Assembly (NCBI RefSeq): GCF_949628265.1
Contig: NC_088786.1
Location: 20,605,681 to 20,669,680 of the forward strand
Direction of reading: 5' to 3'
Length of the DNA stretch: 64,000 nucleotides
Origin: Cloeon dipterum
Lineage: Eukaryota; Arthropoda; Insecta; Ephemeroptera; Baetidae
The position numbers were made by a program, and so were the translations under genes. The notes beneath the pieces are model-generated. The model saw only the letters and a list, made by a program, of their open reading frames with translations, was not told where the DNA came from and did not search any database. Of this stretch, positions 24,755 to 37,054 are shown one piece after another (positions within the stretch are counted from its first letter, which is position 1; each line of letters starts with the position of its first letter).

Positions 24755-25920
24755 GATCGCGTCTTTGTTTGATCAGTGGCATTCTCTTGGCACTATTTTT
24801 GCTAGGTTCAGAAGAAAACCAGCTTAAGTTCCAATTTCGGCATGTCGTGTCGAATTTTTGACTGGGTGATTCGGCTTTCTATTCTTATTTGACCCTCCGG
24901 TATCAATTGACTCAATCAAAAATGCAATTTTAGTGCTACTTTCAATTACCCCAGAGGTATAGAGGTGCTTTTAAATTATTGTTCGATCAAAAGAATTTAA
25001 AAATAGATTATTGCTTTATTTCAATTGCACAGCAGAATTCACCACCTACCTTTTTTTAGAAAAATTACTAACAGAGAATCCATTGTGCGTGTTTACTGCC
25101 GCAGTGCGCCGTGCTTTCTCTAATGTGTCGTTTCATTGTGTCTCTCTGCGCGGTAGTTTTCGCGTTTGGTTGAAAGATCGATCGACTGTCATGAGTGTGT
25201 GAGTACGTTTGTTAGATGAGAGAATTAATAAAAGAAAGTATTGAAAAACTCAATGAATGGGTGCCCACACAACGCGTCTCTAATTAGGCTATGTACTTAC
25301 GTCAAAGTATATCCCTGTTGATATATTTTCCTATTTGCTATGTATTTAATTAGTTGGTAGGCGCTACTTTTCCAAGTATTAAAGAAGTACTAATAATTAT
25401 GAAGAATTAAAATGGTTGGTGATGAGTGCCGCAGCAGCCTCTTCTGTCGTCCATTCTACGCCAAATCAAACCTGCGTTTAAATTGAACAACTCTTTTTTC
25501 ATAGCATCCTTATTATCGTAAGCTGTATAGTGCTTAATTATAATGCAAGGTAAAAGCCTATTGAATAGGTCCAATCCTCTCCAACTTTTTTGTGTCTTTG
25601 AACAAAAGAGAAAAAGCGAAATTAAATCTAAAACAGCGCTTTGGTTATGTTTTGTTGAGTTTTCCACGTCGCTCTGTGTTTCTAATTTATGCTTCTTGTA
25701 AACCTTGTTAAATTATTTTGATAACTATACCTAGAGACAGACTCCTTGTTTTAAGTGCACTTTGTATCGCTGTCTTAGAGTGTCGCAAATTGACGAATCT
25801 TCGCATCTACGTTAATAAAAGAATTATTTCTGCAAACACTGAACAACTCCTTTCATTTCCAAATTTCATTTTTGTTCGAGATATCCCTTGCCGATGATAA
25901 GATATTTAAAGTTACTGATT

Positions 25921-26190
25921 CTGTAGGTCCAGTGTTTAGGTCGCCCATGGACCGTCACGTCGGGGTCACCTGTTGTAGGAGTTCGGGTCATGAGGTGTCC
26001 GAGCGTTGATAGTTGTAGTAAAGAGAGGGGTGGGTGGACATCTTGGGATCGGAACGGTGGTGCCTAATTAGAGTTGCTGGTCTAGGCTTTCCGGGTTCTT
26101 CAATGTCCAGGTTATATGTTGTCACCAGTTGTATTCCGGTGTTAAGGTCGTCCAGGTCCAGCAGCCCGTGGACCATCACGTTCAATTCAT
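25921..26190. repeat. GC-richer island with an internal direct repeat
   Basis: The blocks at 25929-25961 and 26134-26183 align: GTGTT(T/A)AGGTCG, then a gap of about 14 bases in the first copy, then CCC(A/G)TGGACC(G/A)TCACGT. The minus strand has a 65-codon open frame here (26185-25988) without recognisable features. Likely an unclassified repeat element rather than a gene. Confidence 0.4.
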
Positions 26191-26382
26191 GATTGAATTT
26201 ATTTTAATTGTGTTAAGTGCTTTAGAGTGATGTCATCCACTCAGAACTAAAAATGATAATTTAAGTTTCCTTATTAATAAAATGTTCTTAAAACAATCCA
26301 TCTCGCTATTGGTCACTTTTAAGATTACAATATCTCTAGAAACTCTATTTTGAAAACAAAATTAATTATTTCCTAGGTAAGA

Positions 26383-29300
26383 ATGGACGATTCAAGCCTG
26401 GTGCGTAGTGATCAGGAGGAGAAAGCGGAAATTGCATCAGCGCCAGAGGAAGGCACGCGACGCCGATGGCTGGGGATGACTGTGGAGCCGGCGCTGTTCC
26501 TGCTCACGTTTGCCGTCACGCTGGCCGGCCCAGTGCTGCAGAACCTGATCGTGGCCAAGACGTGCCTTATCACGCTGCACTACAATGACTCCGTCTGCTC
26601 CAACCTGTCCTCGCTCAAGCCGATTGAGGATCAGATCCAGCCCTACTCGGTCGAGCTCATCAAGTACAAAGCGCTTGTCGAGTCCATTGTTCCCGCTGGT
26701 AAAATGAAATAATCAAAACATCATTTATTAATGGTGCTCTCAAAATGAAATATTTAGGTATTTTCTTTAGATTAACAGATTAGTACAGCCCAAAAATCTC
26801 ACATTTTGTCCAACATATATTATAACTTATGAAAATTAGTTGGTGCTACTATATGATTATACAAAATTTGAGTAAAAAGTGGCCCAAAAACTTGCAACAG
26901 TCCCTTTTGCTTTAGATTACAAATAAAAAAACTAATTATTAATGTCTCTGTCCATAGTTAAAATTAAAAAGTGTTATGCACAGCGTTGTCCTTTTTCCTG
27001 GGGCCGTGGAGCGATCGGAACGGACGAAAGCTGCTGCTGTTGGTGCCGTGCCTTGGCTACCTGCTGCTCAACATCGGCTACATGGTTCTTGGCTCGCAGC
27101 TCGCGTGGGAAAGCAATCCCGAGTACCTCTTGCTCGCCAGCATTCCTGTCGCGCTAACAGGTAACAATTAGCAACTAAACAAAGACAAATTTTCTCCGCC
27201 TAGTTATGAGATTTTTTTTAACTATTTTTATCCAACAGGTGGATTCGTGACCTTTGTGACCGGCTCTTTCTGCTATCTATCGGACATTTCGACGCCTGCA
27301 GAACGTTCATGGCGCATGGGAGTTGCAGAGGCAGCCCTGATGCTTGGACTACCCACCGGTCTTGTCGCCAGCTCCTACCTGCTCGCCTGGGGAGGATACC
27401 TGGTCTGTTAAAATTGTGTATTTTTTACATCTGGATTTATTTTCACTTTTGACGCAGTTGGTGTTCGGCGTGTGCAGCGTTGCGTGCGTGTTGACCTCTT
27501 TGTACGTCCTGTTTGCTGTGCCAGAATCGATTGAGATGTCAGACGAGTCGAGCCGCCAGAGCGTCTTTGACCTGGACCTGATCCGCGGCATGATGCGCAC
27601 CTGCTGCAAACCCAGGCCTGGATACCGCCGCGCCGTCTTGTTTCTCATCATGATCACCATGGCCATTATCATCTTCTCCCTGGATGGTATGATTTAACGA
27701 CCTACTGCAAACTGACACACAGTTGGCCTCGCGTTTGGCTTTTGAAAAGAATTGTGGAAGGGGATCAGTTAAATGTTTACAGGATCTATTTTCGAATTTG
27801 CTACTGCTAAGATATCAAGGCTATAGTTAATATTCATGGAACTATACGATTAAAAATGGTATTCAGTTCATATCGATAAAGAGGGAAGATCTCTTTAAGA
27901 TTTATTTCTTAAAATTTTCAGTTTGGAAGAAAAATTATAAATAATCTGCTTCAATTTTGGAGCATTTTTAGTTCAAGCATTTGGTTTGACTATCTTTTGC
28001 AAAGAACCGTATATCAACCAAAGCTAACTCATTATTTTCAAAACATTCAGTCTCCAACAATTGCTTAGATTTTTCAAAATTAAGTACACGATTGTATAAA
28101 AATATTACAGACTATAGGGATGAATTGAATTTTCCCACTAGCGATTCCAGAAGAAAAAAAGCGAGTTAACTGTATGTTTTTCTAGAATGCAAGAGACGAA
28201 AGTCTCTATTCTTTCCAATCCTGATTCGTTTTCATGAAGAACTGACCCAGAATTTTTAATCCAGGTGACATTTCGGTTTCATACTTGTATACGAGAGAGA
28301 AACTAGGATGGGACCTGCAGGACTTTACGCTTTACAGCGCCACCAGCGTTCTCTCTGCTACCATAGGTAATAAAATTCCCTAACTTAAATCAGACTGTCA
28401 CTCATAATGTCAAATCCAGGGTCACTGGTGGGCTTGCATGTGCTGAGCAGAAAAATGAAATTGGGAGACGCGCCGCTCGCTGCCTTGGCCTGCGTCCTCA
28501 AAGTGGCCAGTCTGATGGTCCTGGCGCTGGCCAACACCTCCTGGGTTATGTATGCAGGTCAGCGATGAGAAATGAATTTTTTCAACCTTTTACATGAGGT
28601 TTTTTGTAAATTCAGGTAGCGCTGTCGGCCTTTTGGGTGGACTTTCTTCGCCTCTCTGCAGGACAATGCTGTCCAAGAGCGTGCACGCGGATGACGTTGG
28701 TGAGGATTTAATTTTAAATGTTAAGTAACGTTACATTTTGTGTCCGCAGGCAAAGTGTTCTCTCTGGCATCATCGCTGGAGGCGCTGACGCCGATCGGTG
28801 CCTCGCCACTCTACACTGCACTCTACAAAGCCACCTTTCTCACAGTGCCTGGCACCTTCTACATGCTCTCCTCGGCCCTTTACGCGGTCAACACTGTCAT
28901 TCTAGTGTAAGTACTTGAGTAAAAATAATTTCTACGTCTGTCAAAATCGTATTTTTCGCCAGAGTTTCATCGAAGATTTTACTTTTGTTTCATATTCATG
29001 ATTTTCAGACATAATAAATTATTAATCCCTGCACTCACAAGGAAATTCATAGGATTCAACGTTTTAGTTTTTTTTCATGTGGACCTAAACTTTCTTGTGA
29101 TATTTATTATTTCCAAAAAACTAAATTTATTATTTTTATTAATTTTTTATTGAAAATGTAAAAATCATGCAAACGAAAATATATTCTTTTTCTTAGTGAC
29201 AAAAAATGAAGCTACACTGTTGGTAGTAAGTTAAAAAATTTAAAAAAAATCCTGTTGAGCCATTAACCGGCGATTTCTTAGCTTAAGTCTAAAATCCAGG

Positions 29301-29532
29301 GACGTTTCACATTATTTAAACTATAATGATGCGACAGGATAAGACTCATACGACTTGAGACTTGAGTTATAGCTACTCGCCATTGTTTGCTAACAAAAGC
29401 AAAGATCTTGTTTGTACACCGTTCTTAATTGGAACCAGTGGTTTGACAAGAAAATTTTTTGATTTCAGCATCGTGGCCATCATCTTGTACAAGTACCCAG
29501 AAAACTCTTACGCTTCTCTCGAGGTCAACTGA
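26383..29532 (+). CDS. SLC46-like major facilitator transporter, 476 aa
   Basis: Nine coding exons: 26383-26698, 26984-27160, 27239-27402, 27458-27686, 28265-28366, 28420-28557, 28616-28699, 28750-28906, 29469-29532; in frame to TGA. The N-terminus is acidic and cytosolic. TM1 lies at about 35-57 after GMTVEPALFL, which matches the VEPxLFL opening typical of insect SLC46 (proton-coupled folate transporter-like) proteins. A first extracellular loop follows with two N-glycosylation sequons (NDS, residue 68; NLS, residue 74). Motif A of the MFS, GPWSDRNGRK (112-121), is clear. The remaining exons encode alternating hydrophobic segments such as LVFGVCSVACVLTSLYVLF and AVLFLIMITMAIIIFSLDG, and end in VAIILYKYPENSYASLEVN. 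Substrate in insects is not settled; folates, and for some relatives muropeptides, are known in vertebrates. Confident as SLC46-type MFS, not as to cargo. Confidence 0.87.
29032..29070 (+). repeat. Dispersed repeat core in SLC46-like intron
   Basis: TCACAAGGAAATTCATAGGA then TTCAACGTTTTAG; a member of the same family as 15122-15160, 37541-37570, 40374-40413 and 40706-40722. Confidence 0.5.
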
Positions 29533-30580
29533 ATCCCCTGAGCTCAATCAAGAAAATAATTAATTGCGCCTTTTCTGATGAAATGAGTACTCGCAGCATT
29601 TTTAAGCATACTAATAAAAGTCTTACAAATGGATCTCTACATCAACGAAATCTGCATATTGGCAACAGTCTTAAATTTTTGCGACTTCCCATGGTGTGTG
29701 ATAGAAACGTGTCTTTGTATATTCAAACATAAAGAATATTATCGCTCTTATTGATATTAATTAGTTATATAAATCTACAGTATATCGTGTGTCTTTGGCG
29801 TAAATCGGATTAAATATTTTTCCAATCAAAACGAGACTGGGTGTTTTAATACATTGGTTTAAGGAAGAGACCCGGCATTTAAATCGCCTGCGGCATCAGC
29901 ACGTACATGCGCCAATCTTGGACCGATGCCATTACTGCTTTATAAACGCACACTTTAGCACATTGATTCTTCTTTGACATAACGATTACCACTCGAATCA
30001 AGGATAACCTCTTGAGATAAATGATTCATAATAAATTTTACCACAAGAATTTCAACATATAGAGCACACGCCATGAATTATTGTCAGTGGTTGCATATGA
30101 TGTTGAATAATAATATAAAATAATATACTTTTTTGTAATAATCATTTAATTTAAGAGATTAATGGAATTTAAATCATAAAACAGAAAAAAGATAATTAAT
30201 ACAAAGCGGGTAATTTTTAGTTTCAAAGCAATCTTTATTATGGTTCTGCAGGGCTATTTTTTTAAAATTTAACTCAATAAATTAAATTTTAAACTAAAAT
30301 GTTACTTGTTACTCGTATTTGTTTCCAACGATAATTATACTTTTTATTTCAAACTTTTGCCAAATTTTCTAATTAAATTTTAACACGTTTTGTCACGTTG
30401 ATCTTTGCGAGCCATTTTTATTGTTATGGGTTATTTGTATTCATGCACCGCACAAGTGTAGGTGTAGAGCACTGTAGAGTCAATCATTATTATTTATTGT
30501 TCTTACAAATCAAGTTATTCGAAAGACCAGGTGCAATTTTGAAGGATATGTAATTATTTTTAAGTGTCTCTGGTCTCGTG
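29533..30580. other. SLC46-like 3' end and spacer before FAR-A
   Basis: AATAAA at 29613-29618 fits the polyadenylation signal of the SLC46-like gene. The remainder is AT-rich; I see nothing else in it. Confidence 0.45.
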
Positions 30581-30584
30581 CGGG

Positions 30585-30876
30585 TATTTATAAAATCTTC
30601 GCCAGGAAGAAACTAGGGCAAACAGCGGCTTCAGCAGACCTCCTGCAGATGGCACGTGCCGCACGCACGCACTGACTGCAGCCGGCCGGGGCCGGGCATC
30701 GAAATCCAGCGGAGCGCATCCCCAACCCATACCCATCTGTTGCTCGTTGCTCATCTCCGCCTCTCGGTCTTGGCTGTCAGTCGGCTACCTCACCCGAGTT
30801 ACCTACCTAGAGAAGAATCGGGCGGACTGCCATCACCTTTGTCCGGTCTTACACGCCTGTAAACCTTCCATCCACG
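30585..30876 (+). promoter_or_regulatory. FAR-A promoter and untranslated first exon
   Basis: A TATTTATAAAA box at 30585-30595 is followed by a GC-richer stretch that ends at a strong donor (TCCACG before GTAAGTG) at 30876/30877. The first coding exon of FAR-A is preceded by a good acceptor (TTTTTAG at 32963), so a non-coding first exon of roughly 250 bases and a 2.1 kb intron are likely. Confidence 0.5.
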
Positions 30877-32968
30877 GTAAGTGACCCTGCCGATCGAACA
30901 ACAACAGCAATTTTCCGATTTTCACAGCATATTTTGGTTTTATCAGAATGAAATAATTTAAAGGGTCAGGGTTTTTAAATGGACGTCGGTGTTCTTTTGC
31001 TGTTTCTGAGACGAGAGTTTGCTTTCGCTGTTTGTCGTGCAAATTAGTTATAATTTGACAGTTTGAGGAGGAAAAACAACATTGACGTCACACGCACGCT
31101 TTCTCTGAGTCTATATGCCGGCCGAATGATGAGAAAATTCTTTTTCGAGCTGCTTTCTGAGATGGAACCTTGCTCTCTCGCGCTTTCTGCTCCATCCTCA
31201 AGTTCGTTTACCTTTTGCTGCCTTATTTTGCCGCAGCCCATACGCATTTTCTCCTTAATATTAAAAAGTCGCACCTGTGGCTTACCGCAATTAGCACCAA
31301 ATTAGTTGGAACTGATTTCTCCACCTCAAATTTCTTCATGTTACAATGTGTTTAAACCAAAAAAGGTTAGAATTGCTGACTTTGGCCTAATTAAAAGTTG
31401 CTCAACCATCATACACACTTTCAAAACGATTTTTCGTGTGTTGCCCGGGTTGAAAGTCCCGAATCACGATGAAATTCGGCTGGGACAAATGACTCGGCCC
31501 TTTTAGCCGGTGATTTGCGTCAGGGATTCATTGCTCGTCATGACGCCAAAGGTGTACTTTGTGCTCGTCATGCAAAAAGTCATCAACAACCATTGAATTT
31601 TCTTCAAATTTTCGGCTCCTCAGCACGCAATCGTCATCTCTTTTTGGAATTGCGATGCAAGTCATTCGACAATTAATTAAAAAACCAAATTAGATATTTA
31701 AATTGATTAAAGAGCTTCGTTATTTGTGGTTGAACTGCGACAGATTCAAATTAAACTCTCAAAAATTTCTTCACTCTTAATTTACTAGCCTCAATCAATT
31801 TTTTTAAAGGCCCCCAGAATTGAACGATTGATGGCAATTTTAATCTTTAAACAAATGTTTGCCTTGAATTTCAGTAAACCAAAAATATTTTTTGATAAAA
31901 AAGTTGCATATTTGCAACAATTTAATACATTATTGTTACCCTTGTTACCATAAAATGGCTTTGATCGTTAAATTAGGGAAACAGAAAAAAAAATAATTTC
32001 TTTTCATGATAAACAAACTGGTTTATATCCATTTTGCAAGATTGCGAGACAGAAAAGAGCCGGAGATATTAATCAAGCGTGCTTCTGTTCAATATTCCGT
32101 GCTCATTTTCCCATGAGAAGCAAAGAAACAGATAAAAGTTGACACTCTCGATTATGCTGATTGTGAATGAGATGAAAATGCATTGTCAGTCGTCAGCAAG
32201 TGCGGCAGTAGAGTGGCAGCCGCTTGGATGTCCGCTGGAAATAGCCGCGCTGGCCTTCAGGGTCTTGTGGCATTGAGCACACTTTTTCAACCTATCGTCT
32301 TTCACGGCGCAGCCTCCTTTTTCCTCTTGCTGCTGCTTCTTCTTTCGCTCTCAGCGTAATTTTCTTTCTTTCCCACCCGTGGCTCCGTGTGCTGCAATCC
32401 AATACGCTTGGCAAGTTGAAATTCTTGCAACCCCGCTAGCAAAAACCTTTTTTCCAAAAGCCAAACCGGAAAAATTAGAAATCAAGACCGTAAAAGCAGG
32501 GTAAAAAACGGCTACATATATAAATATTTTCTTTTAAGTATAGTTTAATTTTTTTAAAGCTATACTGAATGGACCAGTTCTTTGTGGATTAATTCAGGAT
32601 GAAATTTGAGAAGAAAATTTAAACATTGAATTTTTAACCTCAACAATATATCTAATATAGTTGTCCATTCTGAATTAATTTGCGCATAGCTTAACCGTTT
32701 GATAGTTTAATTGTCATGCCTTTGCTTTGTGTGTGTTTCTTTCTTTTACTGTTCTTATTTTATTATTCTTGAATTCTTGCTGTTGCACAAGAGGGGCAAG
32801 AGTACGAAGGGACCAATCATAAATTGACCCTGAGAGAGAATTTTCTGCTTTAAGAATTTTTAAAACGATATGTTTTTGTCCTTGGATTTTTATTAGCTTT
32901 TATTTTTTATGGTTTGATTTAAGTTATTACACAGCTTGAGCATCTTATTGTGATTGTTTTTAGGCAAA

Positions 32969-35900
32969 ATGCCGGAGAGCGCAATTCAGGATTTTTACAA
33001 AGGGTGCGGCATCTTTGTGACGGGAGCAACCGGCTTCTTGGGCATCGGTCTCGTTGAGAAGCTGCTGCGGTGCTGCCCAGACTCAGGAAAAATCTACCTG
33101 CTGGTCCGACCCAAAAGAGGCAAGGCCATCGAGGAAAGACTTGAAGATGTCGGCAAAAACAGAGTGAGAATCGACCAGAGAGAAACAACTTTTTTTAACG
33201 TTTGCAATCTTTTTATAAATGCTAGCATTTAAAATTTTGCATGGCTTTTAGCCATTAAAATCCTCTTGATTGTGTGACATTTATATCAGAAGGTACACAA
33301 AATGTTTATTTTCTCTTCTAGAATTTTTTCTTTGTGTTAGGAGCTATTTTTCACACTTTTAAAATAGCTCAAATAAGAAAAGAATGGAATTTGTGGCTTA
33401 TTGATAGTGACATAGTTTTAAAAGGGAACATTTTTATCACAAGGAGATACGAGTTGTGGGGTTGTCTATTATTAACGTTTGCAATCAGAGATGAATACAG
33501 GCGTACGTTTTCAACGGTCGCTGATTCAAAATTCTCTGCAATTATGAATTTTGTTATTAGGAGGCCGATTTATTTTTCTTTAGTCTTTTTTAACATTTCA
33601 TTTCTCATTGTACGCTCTTGGGAGTAGTCATATTGTAAAATCAATTTTTAGGTGTTTGAAAAGCTGAAGGAGACTAATCCAGACGCGCTGAGCAAGTTGG
33701 TTGCCGTGGCCGGCGACATCGGCGAGGAGAACCTCGGGCTTAGCGATGCGGACAGGAAAACGCTGCAGGACAATGTGTCCGTGGTGTTCCACTCGGCGGC
33801 CACGCTTGACTTTGAGACCGGAATCAAGCCGGCCGTGCAGATCAACCTGCGTGGCACCAGGAGCGTCGTGCAACTGGCGCAGTCGCTTCCCAAGTTGAAG
33901 GCCTTCGTCCACGTGTCCAGCGCCTACGTCAACTGCCTTCGCAATGATGTCAAGGAGGAGCTCTACCCTGTGGAGCACGACCCTGACAAGATTATTGAAC
34001 AAGTCCTCGGGGTTTCTGATGAAACTGCCCTCGAGCAACTCTCCAAAGAGTAAGAATCTTTATTTAGTGACAATTTTTTCCTTGATTTTTGTTGAGAAAA
34101 TTAATAGAATATTTTGAACCTGCAAATTTGGTTAGGGAAACGGCGCAGCTTACGAAATGTCACGGCTGGGAGACCAAAATTAGCATTTGGTCTAGCAAAC
34201 TCACCAGAAAACGGTCTTTAAAATGTTTCGATAGATTTTCATTTTTTGGGGTAACAGTTTTTTGTAAAACGTTTTTAACGCTTGAATTTGTTATTATTTT
34301 GTCTTTAATTTAAAAATTATTCTGTTTTAAGGTTAGAGATGGTAATTTAGATTGAGTTTCGGATAATTTAAAATATATTTAAGTCGTGAGGAAGCAAGTA
34401 AAATAAATTTAAATTTACCAGGTTGTGCGGTGACCACCCGAACACATACACCTACACAAAGCTGCTGGCCGAGCACGTTGTTGCCAGAGCGGCCACGCAG
34501 ATTTCAGCGGCCATTGTCCGGCCCTCAATGAGTACGCTGCTACCTATTTGCCCCCTACCCCTAAAAAACTGACTCTATTATTGGTTTTTAGTCACGTGTG
34601 CATTGAAGGAGCCTGTGCCCGGCTGGATTAGCTCGACAAATGGGCCGTCAGGCTTCCTGATGGGCGCCGCCAAGGGTGTCGTTCGCCGCCTGCCCATCGC
34701 CACCGATGTCATTTACGACTACATTCCTGTCGATATGGTCATCAATGAGCTCATCGTTGCCGCCTGGCAGGCTGGAACTCAAAAGTAAGCGACTAGCTGT
34801 TTTAAAATTCTGGTGCTTGTCATGATAATTAATTGTAAGCTGCAGTGAGATTCTTATTGATTTTAAAAATTGGATCTAATTGGATGCAATGAAGAAAATT
34901 AAGATCAAAGCTTAGTTTTTTGGTGCGAAATAGATTATTTTTTACATATTGAGTCATTAAAATTATACGTTTTTCGTTTAAAATGGCTCATTTCCAAAAA
35001 AAATTTTACCGTTTTTGTCGAAATTCCTGTATTATTATCTTTTCTTACGGAATTTAAGCCGATTAAGACGGTTTTGAATGTGATTGACATGTCTCAAAAC
35101 CGCATTATTTAATGCGTCCCATGGCAAAAGAGCGATTTGTCTCCAATTAAAAACCGTTAAAAATTAGTCACTAGCAAATCTGAACCATATTGAACCATGC
35201 ACCGCCTTACTTACTTAGTTTCAATTTCGCAACCTACAAATAATTGTCGAATGTGTTCTATGCACAAAATATACGATTGTTGAATTAAGTATAATAATTA
35301 TGACTATTTTGATTTAATTTTTAATTATTTTCACTACAAAAATTCCATGATTCTCCCTTAATAACCATAAAGATTGATTTTGAGGGTTAAAAAATATTAG
35401 TTTTTCATTGAATCTGCTCAATCGAGCCTGCAAATTTCCTTCCTACAATTTTTAAAATAAAAAAATCTAATTCATTTGAAAATTTATTATTTTTTTTCTT
35501 CCTGTCCAGGTCATCTCAGGTGTCGATTTACCACTGCACGACGTCGACTCAGAATCCGTTCCGCTGGAACATGGTGTATAAGAACATGAACACAATGCTG
35601 CGCAAGTATCCACTGGTGGGTGCCGTCTGGTATCCAAGCATCAAGATTCTCACCACACTCAGTCTCTTCAAGTTCTCCTCCATCTTCGTCCACTTCATTC
35701 CTGGCTTCTTTCTTGACCTTGTTGCTCGTCTAACTGGCGGAAGACCCAGGTAACAAAATTTCTTCAATTTTATTCCTGCTATTTGATATTTTAAATATCA
35801 TAAAATTGCCTATGTTTGGTTTTTTAAAACCTCTTTCCTTTATTTTATTAGAATTTGAATATAATTTGGACAGAGGTCAAATTTTCCTTGGTTGTTTCTT

Positions 35901-36327
35901 TCAGTTTAAATTTTTGTTCATTTTTTCCAGGCTGGTGACGCTGCACTCGAAGATCAACAGTTCGTTGGACCGGCTGCAGTTCTTCATCTACAACGAGTGG
36001 AAGTTCCAAAACGAGCGGACGCGCGAGTTGTCAGGCAAGCTGTCAGCTGAGGACAAGCAGCGTTTTGACTTCAACATCGGTGACGTCGACTGGTATCCGT
36101 ACTTTGACTCGATGACGCTTGGTGTGAGGCGTTACCTGAACAAGGAGGAGCCAAAGACGCTGCCGGCCGCGTTGAAGAAGCAGAAGATCTTGGCCGGCGT
36201 GCACTACGCCCTGCTGCTCGCCATCTACGGCTTGACCTTCTACACTGGCCTGCGGCTCTCCAACGGAGACAAGACGCTTGCGCTGCTGAGCATCCCGCTC
36301 ACATACCTTTTCTTCAGCATCATCTAA
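32969..36327 (+). CDS. Fatty acyl-CoA reductase A, 510 aa
   Basis: Six coding exons: 32969-33163, 33652-34049, 34422-34531, 34592-34784, 35510-35749, 35931-36327; in frame to TAA. FARs reduce acyl-CoA to fatty alcohol with NADPH, feeding cuticular wax, pheromone or ether-lipid synthesis at the ER or peroxisome. Seen: Rossmann motif TGATGFLG (18-25), IYLLVRPKRG, AGDIGEENLGLS, VVFHSAATLDF, VHVSSAYVNC, the catalytic Y-x-x-x-K as YTYTK (Tyr207, Lys211), a KEPVPGW block and a C-terminal FAR_C domain (CTTSTQNPFRW onward). Two hydrophobic segments follow near the end (HYALLLAIYGLTFYTGLRL and LALLSIPLTYLFFSII). Compared with FAR-B and FAR-C it has two larger fused exons: exon 2 (398 nt) and the last exon. 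Neighbour FAR-B is convergent. Confidence 0.95.
33249..33565. repeat. Dispersed repeat, copy 2, inside FAR-A intron 1
   Basis: Homologous to 8143-8460 over about 300 bases, starting from the shared block CCATTAAAATCCTCTTGATT. An open frame in this copy (33334-33627) has no recognisable product. Confidence 0.6.
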
Positions 36328-36890
36328 CAGTTTATGTCTCTAATTTCTGAAGCCTCGCTTGTCAATTTAGCGCTGATAAAGGGGATTCAAGAGAGGTTTT
36401 TGGTGGATATAGGAGAAATTTATTAGCTTGAGGCAGAGTGATAGTATTTTCAGGTTTCAAAAAATATCTGTAGATAGATGCAAACCTATAAAAAGAAAAA
36501 CTTGTTTATTTGAGTGGACTAGTTTTTGAAAATCACTATAGTGGCATATTTTGCTGCATCTCTTTTACCTCTCTGCAAATTTAATTTACTATTTTCTCCA
36601 AATTCGTGATATGTCAGCAGTGAGTGATTTTCCCCTTATGCTTTGTCCAAATTTTTATATTACAAAGCAATTTTCAAATTTTTTGCTGAATCTCAAGCAT
36701 CTAAGTGTTTGTATCTGGTACAATCTAATTATCTCATTTTTTTTACTTTAACTTCGCTGTCCACGTTGTAAGAAACCAGCCTGTTAAGTGTTTTAAGCGC
36801 TACTTCAGACGCCATTAATTGCTATTTTCTTGCCAAGTATTGTTTTGATTGTTTGGAGCTTGTTATTATCGCTTTGGTCCAAACATTTGT

Positions 36891-36935
36891 AATAAAAAAG
36901 TATCGATTTGCTCAACAACAAGTAGTTTATTTATT
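36891..36935. terminator. Back-to-back polyadenylation signals of FAR-A and FAR-B
   Basis: AATAAA on the plus strand at 36891-36896 serves FAR-A. Two overlapping TTTATT at 36926-36935 read AATAAA on the minus strand and serve FAR-B. The predicted cleavage sites of the two convergent genes fall in the same 30-40 bases. Confidence 0.55.
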
Positions 36936-37054
36936 CAAAAATATAACATATATATTAACATTTGTTTAAAAATTAATATGGCTATATAAATGCAAAAATA
37001 TTAAGAATTACGGTTAGGGAAGACTTGGGTGTTAAGAAATCTATTGTAACAATA

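Larger units (their letters stand above)
23598..26382. other. PP1 3' region and spacer before the SLC46-like gene
   Basis: No gene can be supported. It contains an inverted repeat (24616-24639 with 24731-24754) and a GC-richer patch at 25080-25198 ending at GTGAGT (possible untranslated exon of the next gene). It also contains an unexplained island with an internal direct repeat at 25921-26190. An acceptor TTTCCTAG lies 7 bases before the ATG at 26383, implying an upstream non-coding exon. Confidence 0.4.

Noticed and set aside
33334-33627. 97-codon open frame in FAR-A intron 1
   Set aside because: It lies in a dispersed repeat copy, has no conserved motifs, and the other copy (8143-8460) does not keep the frame.
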